64,000 nucleotides of DNA, taken from NCBI RefSeq assembly GCF_004364775.1, contig NZ_SOAL01000001.1, positions 186,001 to 250,000 of the forward strand, read 5' to 3'. This document shows positions 1 to 8,609 of this stretch, piece after piece. The notes beneath the pieces were generated by a model. That model searched no databases. It had not been told where the DNA came from and saw only the letters and a program-made list of their open reading frames with translations. This stretch comes from Comamonas sp. JUb58. GTDB taxonomy: Bacteria > Pseudomonadota > Gammaproteobacteria > Burkholderiales > Burkholderiaceae_C. Made by a program: the position numbers and the translations under genes. How positions within the stretch are numbered: position 1 is the stretch's first letter; every line of letters begins with the position of its first letter.

Positions 1-516
1 TTTGCCGTGCTCAAGGGCAGCTACCTGGGTTTGTTCTTTGGGCTGTTCATTGGCTATTCGGCACTGCGCATGTTCCGCAAGCCCAACAGCAAGGCCATGC
101 GCAGCATGCCGGGCACCGGCGGGCAGCTGGCAGCCGGCGGTGTGATTGGCTGCCTCTCGGGCCTGGTGGGTGCTGGCGGCGCCTTCATCAGTGTGCCTTT
201 CATGACCTGGTGCAGCGTGCCCATGCACAACGCGGTGGCAACCAGCTCGGCGCTGGGCTTTCCGATTGCGGTCACCAATGTCATCGGCTTCATGGTGGCC
301 GGCCTGCACCTGCAGGGCCTGCCACCGCATTCGCTGGGCTATATCTGGCTGCCCGGCCTGGCCGCCATCGCCACCTGCAGCGTGCTGACCGCACCGCTGG
401 GCGCCCGCGCCGCGCACCGCCTGCCGGTGGCCCAGCTCAAGAAGATCTTTGGCGGCATCCTGCTGTGCCTGGCGCTCTACATGCTCTACAAGAGCCTGGC
501 GGCCTGGCAGGTCTGA
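1..516 (+). CDS. TauE/SafE family permease, C-terminal part (cut by window edge)
   Basis: The reading frame is open from base 1 and stops at 516, so only the last ~171 residues are present. TauE/SafE proteins are multi-pass inner-membrane carriers linked to export of sulfite, sulfoacetate or other organic anions. The visible part shows the family's glycine-rich repeat start (GCLSGLVGAGGAFISVPFM) followed by three or four hydrophobic spans and a short charged end (KKIFGGILLCLALYMLYKS). The substrate cannot be deduced. The GTG at 7 is an internal codon, not a convincing start. It converges on hemN with a 16-base gap. Confidence 0.85.
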   Translation, partial: FAVLKGSYLGLFFGLFIGYSALRMFRKPNSKAMRSMPGTGGQLAAGGVIGCLSGLVGAGGAFISVPFMTWCSVPMHNAVATSSALGFPIAVTNVIGFMVAGLHLQGLPPHSLGYIWLPGLAAIATCSVLTAPLGARAAHRLPVAQLKKIFGGILLCLALYMLYKSLAAWQV

Positions 517-532
517 GGCTCTCCTGCGCCGG

Positions 533-1915
533 CTAGATGATGCGCGAGAAGCGCGCCCGGTTGCGGTCGGCCTGCAGGTTCTTGTCGAACACCATGGCCA
601 CACCGCGCACAAAGTACCAGCCCAGCTCCGTCACGCTGATCGCCTCGTCGCTCAGCTGCACCAGGCCCTGGTCCTGCAGCTCGCGCAGCTGGGCCAGCTC
701 GGAGGCAAAATACTGCGCAAAATCAATCAGCCAGGCCTGCTCCAGCGATTCAATCGCCAGGCTGCCCTGGCACATCAGGCCCATGATCACCGCGCGGCGC
801 AGCAGGTCATCGCGCGTCAGCGCCAGGCCGCGCACCACGGGGATCTGGCCCTGGTCGATCAGGTCGTAATACTCTTCCAGGGTCTTGGCATTCTGGCTGT
901 AGGTGGCGCCGATGCGGCCAATGGCCGAGACGCCCAGCGCCAGCAGATCGCAATCGGGCTGGGTGCTGTAACCCTGGAAGTTGCGGTGCAGGCGGCCCTG
1001 GCGCTTGGCCACCGCCAAGGCATCATCGGGCAGCGCGAAATGGTCCATGCCCACATAGACATAGCCGGCGCCTTCCAGCGCAGCCAGGGCCTGGGCCAGC
1101 ATGGCCAGCTTGTCGGCCGGGCTGGGCAAGTCCTGCGCCTGGATGCGGCGCTGCGGCTTGAAGCGCTCGGGCAGGTGCGCATAGGCGTAGAGCGCAATGC
1201 GGTCGGGCCGCAGCGCATTGACCTGCTCCATCGTGCGCGCAAAGCTGGCCGGGCTTTGCAGCGGCAGACCATAGATCAGGTCGATATTGATCGATTCAAA
1301 GCCGATCTCGCGCGCCTGCGCCACCAAGGCAAACACCTGGTCGGCGGGCTGCTCGCGGTGCACGGCCTTTTGCACCAGCGGGTCAAAATCCTGCACGCCA
1401 AAGCTCAGGCGGTTGAAGCCCAGCTGGTAGAGGTGCAGCAGGCGCTCGCGGCTCACGGTGCGCGGGTCGATCTCGATCGAGTACTCGCCGCCCGGCTGCA
1501 GATGGAAGCGCTGCTTGACCATGTCCATCAGGCGGCTCAGGCCGGCGTCTGTCAAAAAGGTGGGCGAGCCCCCACCCAGGTGCAGCTGGCTGATGGTCGA
1601 GCGCGTGCCGAGATGGGCCAGTTGCAGGTCCAGCTCGCGCTCCAGGTAGTCCAGGTACTCGTCGGCCCGCTCGGCATGCTTGGTGATGATCTTGTTGCAG
1701 GCGCAGTAGTAGCACAGCGAGGCGCAGAACGGCACATGCACATACAGGGACAGCGGCGCCAGCCTGGCCGCCAGGCCGCTGCCGCGTTGCGCCAGCGCCT
1801 GCTTGTACTCATTCGCAGCAAAGGCTTCAACAAATCGGTCTGCGGTAGGATACGACGTGTAACGGGGGCCAGGGACGTCAAAACGGCGCAGCAGTTCGGG
1901 GGTCAGGGAAATCAT
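533..1915 (-). CDS. hemN: Oxygen-independent coproporphyrinogen III oxidase
   Basis: Radical-SAM enzyme of anaerobic haem synthesis that converts coproporphyrinogen III to protoporphyrinogen IX in the cytoplasm. The 460-residue product has the full HemN length. The 4Fe-4S/SAM motif CxxxCxxC is at C64, C68 and C71 (VPFCASLCYYC), followed by the glycine-rich GGGSPTFL motif. The HemN-type N-terminus (FDVPGPRYTSYPTADRF) separates it from the HemW group. A perfect FNR box lies 53 bases upstream, between hemN and the divergent fnr-type gene, so induction at low oxygen is likely. Annotated with high confidence. Confidence 0.95.
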   Translation of the reverse strand: MISLTPELLRRFDVPGPRYTSYPTADRFVEAFAANEYKQALAQRGSGLAARLAPLSLYVHVPFCASLCYYCACNKIITKHAERADEYLDYLERELDLQLAHLGTRSTISQLHLGGGSPTFLTDAGLSRLMDMVKQRFHLQPGGEYSIEIDPRTVSRERLLHLYQLGFNRLSFGVQDFDPLVQKAVHREQPADQVFALVAQAREIGFESINIDLIYGLPLQSPASFARTMEQVNALRPDRIALYAYAHLPERFKPQRRIQAQDLPSPADKLAMLAQALAALEGAGYVYVGMDHFALPDDALAVAKRQGRLHRNFQGYSTQPDCDLLALGVSAIGRIGATYSQNAKTLEEYYDLIDQGQIPVVRGLALTRDDLLRRAVIMGLMCQGSLAIESLEQAWLIDFAQYFASELAQLRELQDQGLVQLSDEAISVTELGWYFVRGVAMVFDKNLQADRNRARFSRII

Positions 1916-1967
1916 GGGGCTTCATCCTTGCGGACCCCCAATGTGCCCCAAGGCTTGCCACGCGTCC

Positions 1968-1981
1968 TTGATATACATCAA
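1968..1981. promoter_or_regulatory. FNR/ANR box between hemN and the fnr-type gene
   Basis: TTGATATACATCAA matches the FNR consensus TTGAT-N4-ATCAA at every defined base. It lies 53 bases upstream of hemN (minus strand) and 84 bases upstream of the fnr-type gene (plus strand), so it could control both, including autoregulation. Confidence 0.88.
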
Positions 1982-2065
1982 GAACCCATTTGTCGCCTGC
2001 ACGCACAATAGGCGCATACAAGGAACGCCGTTCCTACACGAATATTTGTTCGAGGGTATTGATAC

Positions 2066-2788
2066 ATGACATCCAACTCCATCAAAGTAGCGTGCTCCAA
2101 CTGCAATTTGCGCGAGCTGTGCATGCCCGTGGGTCTGTCGGCCGAACAAATGGAACGCATTGACGAGATCGTTGCCACGCGCCGCAAGATCAAGCGCGGC
2201 AGCGCGCTGTTCCGCAACGGTGAGACCTTCACCTCGCTGTATGCGATCCGCACCGGCTTCTTCAAGACCAGCATCGCTACCGAAGATGGGCGTGACCAGG
2301 TCACCGGTTTTCAGATGGCCGGCGAGATCATCGGCCTCGATGGCATCGTCCACGACCGCCATTCCTGCGACGCGATTGCGCTGGAAGATGCCGAGGTCTG
2401 CGTGATGCCCTACTCCTCGCTCGAAGACCTGTCGCGCGAAGTGACCGCCTTGCAGCACCATGTGCACAAGGTCATGAGCCGCGAGATCGTGCGCGAGCAC
2501 GGCGTCATGCTGCTGCTGGGCAGCATGCGTGCCGAAGAGCGCCTAGCCGCCTTCTTGCTGAACCTGGTGCAGCGCCTGCATGCCCGGGGCTTTTCGCAGC
2601 ATGAGCTGATCCTGCGCATGACCCGCGAGGAAATCGGCAGCTACCTGGGCCTGAAGCTGGAGACCGTGAGCCGCACCTTCTCCAAGTTTGCCGAAGAGAA
2701 CATCATCGAGGTCAAACAGCGCCATGTGCGCATTCTGGACACGGAAAAGCTCCAGGGCCTGATCAACACCCAGGCCTGCACGGTCTAA
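2066..2788 (+). CDS. fnr: FNR-type oxygen-sensing transcription regulator
   Basis: CRP/FNR-superfamily regulator of 240 residues that should bind a 4Fe-4S cluster and activate genes when oxygen is low. The N-terminal cysteines C10, C13 and C19 (CSNCNLRELC) and a fourth cysteine near residue 112 (DAEVCVMPY) match the FNR ligand set. A cyclic-nucleotide-binding-like beta-barrel follows, then a C-terminal helix-turn-helix (SYLGLKLETVSRTFSKF) with the E-SR contact residues that read TTGAT half-sites. It is divergent from hemN with a perfect FNR box between them. Close alternatives are the names anr or btr for the same family. Confidence 0.93.
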   Translation: MTSNSIKVACSNCNLRELCMPVGLSAEQMERIDEIVATRRKIKRGSALFRNGETFTSLYAIRTGFFKTSIATEDGRDQVTGFQMAGEIIGLDGIVHDRHSCDAIALEDAEVCVMPYSSLEDLSREVTALQHHVHKVMSREIVREHGVMLLLGSMRAEERLAAFLLNLVQRLHARGFSQHELILRMTREEIGSYLGLKLETVSRTFSKFAEENIIEVKQRHVRILDTEKLQGLINTQACTV

Positions 2789-2935
2789 GAACAGGCGCAT
2801 AACCTTCGCCAACAGACACAAACGCGGTCTGATCCGACATCCACATCAGCAGCAAGCGGCGATGCTCGGAGATGAAACCACGGCAAGGCTGCCCCCCGCA
2901 GCCCTGCCCCATGTCTGACCTGAAAGGAGCCTGCC

Positions 2936-3379
2936 ATGTACCAACATATCCTGCTTGCCACCGATGGCTCTGAGCTGTCCGAAAAGGCCGTGCGCCACGC
3001 TCTGGCGCTGGCCAAACTGAGCCATGCCACGGTGACTGCCGTCAACATCTCGCCCAACTACCCGCGCAGCTACTTTGAAGGCAGCACCATGCAAAACCCC
3101 GATGACATTGCACGCATCGAGGAAGGCTGGGAACGTGCCGCGCAAGGCATTGTCGACAAGGTGGTGGCCGAAGGCGCCGCAACCGGCGTGCCCATCAAGA
3201 CCTTGGTGATCAAGTCCGACATGATTGCCGAAGCCCTGCTGGAGACCGCGAAGAACGAGCAATGCGACCTGATCGTCATGGCCTCGCACGGCTACCGGGG
3301 TTTGAAGCGCCTGCTGCTGGGCAGCGAAACCCAGCATGTGCTGACCCATGCGACGATCCCGGTGCTGGTGCTGCGCTGA
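2936..3379 (+). CDS. Universal stress protein, UspA family
   Basis: 147-residue single-domain Usp protein. It opens with the typical MYQHILLATDGSELS strand and ends with the nucleotide-binding signature GxxGxxxxxxGS (residues about 122-133, GYRGLKRLLLGSETQHV) and the strand PVLVLR. Such proteins form dimers and often bind ATP; the presence of the G-2x-G-9x-G(S/T) pattern suggests an ATP-binding type. The ribosome site AAGGAG sits 6 bases before the ATG. It lies downstream of the fnr-type gene after a 147-base gap; Usp genes are often FNR-controlled, but no TTGAT-N4-ATCAA box was found directly before it. Confidence 0.93.
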   Translation: MYQHILLATDGSELSEKAVRHALALAKLSHATVTAVNISPNYPRSYFEGSTMQNPDDIARIEEGWERAAQGIVDKVVAEGAATGVPIKTLVIKSDMIAEALLETAKNEQCDLIVMASHGYRGLKRLLLGSETQHVLTHATIPVLVLR

Positions 3380-3408
3380 TCGCCATCTAAGCGCATCCGC
3401 CCAATAGC

Positions 3409-3456
3409 AAACCCTCGCCTGCGGCAGCTTTTGAGCTGCCACAGCGCGAGGGTTTT
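3409..3456 (+). terminator. Rho-independent terminator, possibly bidirectional
   Basis: Long inverted repeat AAACCCTCGC...GCGAGGGTTTT with an inner stem GCAGCT/AGCTGC. It ends in TTTT on the plus strand after the usp gene; the minus-strand side also lies just past the end of matB, so it may serve both convergent units. Confidence 0.75.
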
Positions 3457-3489
3457 GTCATGGCGGCTCAGGCCGCCACCGTTAGCGCA

Positions 3490-5046
3490 TCAGCCCTTGA
3501 ACAGGCCCTGGTACTCGTCGCGCAGCAGGTTCTTCTGCACCTTGCCCATGGTGTTGCGTGGCAGCTCACCCACGACAAAGCAGCGCTTGGGAATCTTGAA
3601 GTTGGCCAGCTGCTTTTTCAGGGTCGCGATGATGCCCTCGGCATCCAGCTGCTGGCCGGCCTTGGCAATCACCACCGCCACGCCCACCTCGCCAAAATCG
3701 GGGTGCGGCACACCGACCAGCGCGCTTTCGGCGACGCCCGGCAGCTCATTGATGAAGCCCTCGATCTCGGCCGGGTAGACGTTGTAGCCGCCGGAGATGA
3801 TCAGGTCCTTGCTGCGGCCGACGATGGTCACATAGCCACGTGCATCGATCTTGCCCACATCACCGGTCTTGAACCAGCCGTCGGCCGTGAACTCCTGCGC
3901 GGTCTTCTCGGGCATGCGCCAATAGCCGCTGAACACATTGGGGCCTTGCACCTGGATATGGCCGATCTCGTCAGCGCCCAGTGCCTGGCCATCATCGCCC
4001 TGCACCCGCACACCCACGCCCGGCAGCGCAAAGCCGACCGTGCCGCCCCGGCGCTCGTCCTGGCCGCCATGGCGGGCATCGGCCTGGTACGGGTTGGAGA
4101 CCAGCATGATGGTCTCGCTCATGCCATAGCGCTCCAGAATGGTGTGGCCAGTGCGGGTCTGCCAATCGCGGAAGGTCTCGATCAGCAAGGGTGCCGATCC
4201 GGAGATGAAGAGGCGCATGTGCTGCGAGGCCGCCTTGGTCAGCCCCGGCTCGGCCAGCAGGCGCACATACAAGGTCGGCACGCCCATGAAGACCGTTGCC
4301 CGCGCCATCGCGGCAATCACCGCCTTGGGCTCGAACTTGGCAAACCAGATCATTTTGCTGCCATTAAGCAGGGCCGCATGGATCGCGACAAACAGGCCGT
4401 GCACATGGAAGATCGGCAGCGCATGGATCAGCACATCGCCCTTCTTCCAGCCCCAGTAGTCCTTCAGCATCACGGCATTGCTCAGCAGGTTGCCATGGCT
4501 CAGCATCGCGCCCTTGCTGCGCCCGGTGGTGCCGCTGGTGTAGAGGATGGCAGCCATGTCGTCGGCCGATTTCTGCGCGGGCGTGTGCGCATCGTCGCAG
4601 TGCACCGCGCGCTCCAGCAAGGTGCCGCTGCGGTCATCGCCCAAGGTGAACACGCTTTGCGTGCCGCACTGGAAGGCAATCTTGGAGACCCAGCCAAAGT
4701 TGGCAGGCGAGCAGACCACGACCGCCGGCTCGGCATTGGTGACAAAGTACTCGATCTCGGCACTTTGGTAGGCAGTGTTCAGCGGCAGAAACACATGGCC
4801 GGCGCGCAAGGTGGCCAGGTACAGCGCCATCGCCTCGACCGACTTCTCGACCTGCACGGCCACGCGGCTGCCGGAAGGGATGTTCAGCGAATCGAGCAGG
4901 TTGGCGATGCGCGCGCTCATGCGGTCCAGGTCGCGCCAGCTGTAGTTCAGCGGTTCACCGCTGGCCGAGGTGGTCTCCACGGCGATGGCATCGAGGTCCT
5001 CAGGAAAGGCCGCGCGCAGTGCGCAGAACAGGTTGTCGTTGGTCAT
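3490..5046 (-). CDS. matB: Malonyl-CoA synthetase (AMP-forming)
   Basis: ANL-superfamily ligase of 518 residues that should activate malonate to malonyl-CoA with ATP. Visible motifs are the P-loop YTSGTTGRSKGAML, the adenylate motif ERYGMSE, the hinge-region WFKTGDVG and the catalytic lysine motif near the C-terminus PRNTMGKVQK. Length and these motifs match MatB. The assignment rests mainly on context: it is the last gene of a run that also has a malonyl-CoA decarboxylase and a GntR regulator, the classic matR-matA-matB set. MatB and related small-dicarboxylate ligases cannot be fully separated by eye. Confidence 0.88.
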   Translation of the reverse strand: MTNDNLFCALRAAFPEDLDAIAVETTSASGEPLNYSWRDLDRMSARIANLLDSLNIPSGSRVAVQVEKSVEAMALYLATLRAGHVFLPLNTAYQSAEIEYFVTNAEPAVVVCSPANFGWVSKIAFQCGTQSVFTLGDDRSGTLLERAVHCDDAHTPAQKSADDMAAILYTSGTTGRSKGAMLSHGNLLSNAVMLKDYWGWKKGDVLIHALPIFHVHGLFVAIHAALLNGSKMIWFAKFEPKAVIAAMARATVFMGVPTLYVRLLAEPGLTKAASQHMRLFISGSAPLLIETFRDWQTRTGHTILERYGMSETIMLVSNPYQADARHGGQDERRGGTVGFALPGVGVRVQGDDGQALGADEIGHIQVQGPNVFSGYWRMPEKTAQEFTADGWFKTGDVGKIDARGYVTIVGRSKDLIISGGYNVYPAEIEGFINELPGVAESALVGVPHPDFGEVGVAVVIAKAGQQLDAEGIIATLKKQLANFKIPKRCFVVGELPRNTMGKVQKNLLRDEYQGLFKG

Positions 5047-5112
5047 GTTTGTCTACTTGGTTGGTGGTTTCCTTGGCGCCTGCGACCGGGCTGCTGCCCT
5101 GCGCAGGCCGCT

Positions 5113-5904
5113 TCAAAGCTGGGGGCTTCTCTTGGCCACAAAGGCGGCAATGCCCTCGCGGTGCTCTGCCGAATCGGCATAGGCATAGGGCTGCTGCAGC
5201 ACCGGGGCCTGGGCATCGCCCTCGGCCAGTGCGCGCAACAGTTGCTTGGTCATGCGGGCGGCCTGGGGTGCCAGGCCGCAGATGCGGGCCACGCTGCGCT
5301 CCAGTTGGGCCTGCAGCTGGGCAGCGGGGTGGACCTGGCTCAAAAAGCCCGAGGCCAGCATCTGCTCGGCGCCAAATACCGCTGCCTCCAGCAGCATCTG
5401 CCGCGTCTTGGCAGGCCCCACCTGGCTCAGCACCAGGGCGGCCTCCTTGGGCGCCATCGGAAAGCCCAGCTTGGCAATCGGTGCGCCAAACTGGGCCCTG
5501 TCTGTGGCCAAACGGGTGTCGCAGCAGCTGGCCAGCTCCACACCGGCGCCCATGCAGGCGCCGTCAATGGCGGCGACCAGGGGCACATCGCATTGCAGCA
5601 TGGCATGCAGCGCGGGCCAGACCTCGCCCTCGTGGAAGGCAGCCAGGCTCTCGTGCTGAAAACGAAAGTCCGCGTATTCCGAGATATCGCCGCCAGCGCA
5701 AAAGGCCTCGCCCTCGCCTTGCAGCACGATGCAGCGCAGCCCGGGCTGGCGCTGCAGGTCCTCAAACACGCTGCGCAGCTGCCGCCACATCGCGCGCGAC
5801 ATGGCATTGCGCTTGCCCGGGTGGGCCAGCACCACGCGCACGGCCTGCGCACGGGATGCGGCCTCGCCCGCCGTCCACGATTCCACACGAACCTGCCCCG
5901 CCAT
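5113..5904 (-). CDS. Enoyl-CoA hydratase/isomerase family protein in the malonate operon
   Basis: Crotonase-fold protein of 263 residues. The start at 5904 (MAGQVRVES) is chosen because AGGAG precedes it by 7 bases; the open frame runs further upstream but without support. The oxyanion-hole region GACMGAGVELASCCD carries the first glutamate, whereas the second active-site position, which in hydratases is a glutamate, appears as GAPIAKLGFP with no acid. It may therefore be an isomerase, a hydrolase or a decarboxylase-like member. It sits between the Bug receptor (16 bases) and matB (66 bases), so a role beside malonyl-CoA is likely but undefined. Confidence 0.85.
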   Translation of the reverse strand: MAGQVRVESWTAGEAASRAQAVRVVLAHPGKRNAMSRAMWRQLRSVFEDLQRQPGLRCIVLQGEGEAFCAGGDISEYADFRFQHESLAAFHEGEVWPALHAMLQCDVPLVAAIDGACMGAGVELASCCDTRLATDRAQFGAPIAKLGFPMAPKEAALVLSQVGPAKTRQMLLEAAVFGAEQMLASGFLSQVHPAAQLQAQLERSVARICGLAPQAARMTKQLLRALAEGDAQAPVLQQPYAYADSAEHREGIAAFVAKRSPQL

Positions 5905-5920
5905 CACATCGCTCCTGCTG

Positions 5921-6937
5921 TCATTCAATCTTGGCACCCGAGGCCTTGACCACCTCGGCCCAGCGCTTGACCTCGTCGGCCACAAAGGCCGCAAACTGCG
6001 GCTGCGTCATGCTGCCATATTCCGCACCATTCTTGGCCCAGATGGCCTTGATTTCTTCCGAGGCGCCCATGCGCTTGGCCTCCTCGAACATGCGTGCCTG
6101 CAGCTCGGGCGAGGTGCCCTTGACGGCCCAGAGGCCGTACCAGGTGGTCACGTTGTAATCGGGCAGGCCCACCTCGGCGGCGCAGGGCACATCGGGCAGC
6201 GAGGGGTTGCGCTGGCTGCCGGACACCATCAGGCACTTGATGCGCCCGGCAGCGATGTGTGAGGCCGACGAGCCCAGGCCGTCGAAGAGCATGTCCACAT
6301 TGCCGGCAATCAGGTCCTGCAGCGCAGGGCCTGCGCCTTTGTAGGGCACATGCAGGATGTCGGTCTGGCTCTGGATCTTGAACAGCTCGCCGGCCAGGTG
6401 GTGGCTGGTGCCAGCGCCGGCCGAGGCAAAGCTCATCTTGCCGGGATTGGCCTTGAGCTGGGCCAGCAGCTGCTGCATATTGGCTGCCGTCACCCGCTTG
6501 GGGTTGACCACCAGCACCTGCGGCACCGTCGCCAGCAAGGCCAGCGGCACCAGGTCCTTCTGGATGTCGTAGTCGAGCTTGGGATAGACCGAGGGCGCAA
6601 TCACATGGTGGGTGCCGCCCATGAAGAAGTGGTAGCCATCGGAGGGCTGGCGCGCTGCAAAGCTGGCCCCCAGGGTGCCGCCGGCGCCGCCCTTGTTGTC
6701 GATCACCAGGGTCTTGCCCGAGATTTTCGAGAACTGCGAGGACAGCGGCCGCGCAAAGGCATCGGTGCCGCCCCCTGCGGGAAAGGGCACCACCCAGGTC
6801 ACCGGCTTGGTGGGCCAGTCCTTGGCTGCTGCCGTGTTGGCCCAGCTCCAGGCGGGCAGCGCCGTGCCGGCCATGCCGGCGGCCAGGCCTACCAGCGTTC
6901 GCCTTCTGGATGAGGACGGTGTATAGCTCTTGGTCAT
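5921..6937 (-). CDS. Bug/TctC-type periplasmic solute-binding protein
   Basis: Tripartite-tricarboxylate-type receptor of 338 residues. The N-terminus has a Tat-like SRRRTLVG motif before a hydrophobic segment and an Ala-rich cleavage region (WSWANTAAA). The typical Bug start of the mature protein (WPTKPVTWVVPFPAGGGTD) and the motif GGAGGTLGA follow. Bug proteins bind carboxylates in the periplasm. It is inside the malonate operon, so malonate or a related dicarboxylate is the likely ligand (inference). No TctA/TctB permease genes are nearby, so transport would need a permease elsewhere or another uptake route. Confidence 0.92.
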   Translation of the reverse strand: MTKSYTPSSSRRRTLVGLAAGMAGTALPAWSWANTAAAKDWPTKPVTWVVPFPAGGGTDAFARPLSSQFSKISGKTLVIDNKGGAGGTLGASFAARQPSDGYHFFMGGTHHVIAPSVYPKLDYDIQKDLVPLALLATVPQVLVVNPKRVTAANMQQLLAQLKANPGKMSFASAGAGTSHHLAGELFKIQSQTDILHVPYKGAGPALQDLIAGNVDMLFDGLGSSASHIAAGRIKCLMVSGSQRNPSLPDVPCAAEVGLPDYNVTTWYGLWAVKGTSPELQARMFEEAKRMGASEEIKAIWAKNGAEYGSMTQPQFAAFVADEVKRWAEVVKASGAKIE

Positions 6938-7130
6938 CTTGTCTCCTAACGGTTATTTTTAAGTTCCACGCACACCCGCCTGCGCGTGCCCACAGCAACG
7001 CACAAGCCCTGGCTGGTCAGCAAAGAATGCCCACCACCCAGGCTGCGGCCCTTATGCAGGCCTGCAGCTCTCTCCAGGCCAGCGCAGCGCCCGGGGACGC
7101 GATGCTGGCCTGCCATCCTCAAAAACAGGT

Positions 7131-8609
7131 TCAGACCTTGGCCAGTGCCTCGATGCCCGAGGACACGGGAATCTTGCCCTGGGCCAGCAGATTGCGGTGC
7201 TTGTCCAGGCGCTTGAGGTCGTACAGGTAATTCACCATCAGGCCATAGGACTGCTTGATGCCCTTGGCGGAGGTATCGCCCGCCCAGTTCAGGCGCTCGA
7301 CCCGGGAGCCATTGCCCAGGTGGAAGCGGGCCACCGGGTCCACCGGCTTATCCTTGACCAGGCTCTTGCCCAGGTAGCGGGCAGCGGCATGCATCAGCAG
7401 CTTGGCAGCGGGATCGGCCGCCTGCCATTTGCCCGCCTGCTCCAGCGCGCCCATCCAGTCGTCCACGCTGGGTTCGGCCTTGTCCAGGGCCTTGCCCAGC
7501 TCGGCGCGCAGGCGCTTGTCGGCGCCTTCCCAGACCTCGCCGGCGTTCTTGCCCAGCCAGCTGCGGAAACCCGGTATCGGCGACAAGGTGGCGAACTGGC
7601 GCAGCTTGGGAAACTCCTGCAAGAGCTGCTCCACCACGGTCTTGATCAGCGAATCGCCAAAGCTCACGCCGCGCAAGCCGGTCTGGGTGTTGCTGATCGA
7701 GTAGAAGATGGCCGTGCTGGCCTTGTCCACATCGGCAGCGGCGGCGGCCTCGTCCAGCAGCGGTGCAATGCTGTCCGACATCTTGTCGACCAGGGCCACC
7801 TCGACAAAGATCAGCGGCTCATTGGGCAGGCGTGGGTGGAAGAAGCCATAGCAGCGGCGGTCGCTGTCGAGGCGGTTTTTCAGATCGGCCCAGCTGCGGA
7901 TGTCGTGCACCGCCTCGTACTTGATGAGCTTTTCCAGCAGGGAAGCGGGCGAATCCCAGCTGAGGCTGCGCAGCTCCAGAAAGGCGATATCGAACCAGGT
8001 CGAGAACAGGTATTCCAGATCGGCGTCCACGGCGACCAGCCATTCCTGGCTCTTGAGCTGGGGCAGCATCTGCGCGCGCAGATCGAGCAAAAAGCGCATG
8101 CCCTGCGCGGGCACCGCAAAGCGCTGGAACAGCCGCATGCGCGGCGTCTGCAAGGCCTTGCGCAGTTGGCGTTCGGCAGCGGCCATGCCGGCGGTACCAA
8201 TCGCATCCTCATAGCGCTGGCGGGCCTGGCCGATCTTGGCCACATCGGGCACAAACTGCTCGCACAGCAGGCGCCAGCAGTCCAGGCGCTGCTCGGGTTG
8301 TGCCGCGGCATACCACTGCATCACCGGCTCGGCCAGGCGCCCACCCTCGGCATCGCTCACCTCGCTGGCGCCCACGGCCTGCAGGTCGGCCAACAGGCGG
8401 CGCAGCTCGCGCGGCGACAGCGTCTCATTGCCCCGGCGCAAGGTGGCCTTGAGGCGCTCGGTGGTGCTGCGCTCGCCTTCGGCAGCGCTGCTGCTGCCCA
8501 GCTCGGTAGGAATGCCGACCGAGCGCAGCCAGGCCGCGCTTTTTTGCAGCCAGCTGTTGGCGGCGCTGTCCCCCCCGGTGGCGGGCGTAGTTTCAGTAGC
8601 GGTGGTCAT
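7131..8609 (-). CDS. matA: Malonyl-CoA decarboxylase
   Basis: 492-residue protein of the MCD family, which converts malonyl-CoA to acetyl-CoA and CO2. The N-terminal helical domain is followed by the catalytic GNAT-like domain with FATLSPIPGFRSWLGK, the motif CYGFFHPRLPNEPLIF, SNTQTGLRGVSFGDSLIK, and the conserved end FHLGNGSRVERLNW...SYGLMVNYLYDL, all typical of this family. The ATG at 8609 overlaps the stop of the upstream GntR gene as ATGA, which fixes the start and suggests translational coupling. Together with matB it allows malonate to feed acetyl-CoA. Confidence 0.95.
   Translation of the reverse strand: MTTATETTPATGGDSAANSWLQKSAAWLRSVGIPTELGSSSAAEGERSTTERLKATLRRGNETLSPRELRRLLADLQAVGASEVSDAEGGRLAEPVMQWYAAAQPEQRLDCWRLLCEQFVPDVAKIGQARQRYEDAIGTAGMAAAERQLRKALQTPRMRLFQRFAVPAQGMRFLLDLRAQMLPQLKSQEWLVAVDADLEYLFSTWFDIAFLELRSLSWDSPASLLEKLIKYEAVHDIRSWADLKNRLDSDRRCYGFFHPRLPNEPLIFVEVALVDKMSDSIAPLLDEAAAAADVDKASTAIFYSISNTQTGLRGVSFGDSLIKTVVEQLLQEFPKLRQFATLSPIPGFRSWLGKNAGEVWEGADKRLRAELGKALDKAEPSVDDWMGALEQAGKWQAADPAAKLLMHAAARYLGKSLVKDKPVDPVARFHLGNGSRVERLNWAGDTSAKGIKQSYGLMVNYLYDLKRLDKHRNLLAQGKIPVSSGIEALAKV

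Noticed and set aside
449..2011. Long plus-strand open frame (520 codons) over hemN
   Set aside because: It is antisense to hemN, has Gln/His/Arg-biased low-complexity sequence and no family features; such shadows are common in GC-rich genes.
3460..5949. 829-codon plus-strand frame opposite matB and the crotonase-fold gene
   Set aside because: Antisense shadow of two well-supported genes; composition is that of a reverse-frame translation.
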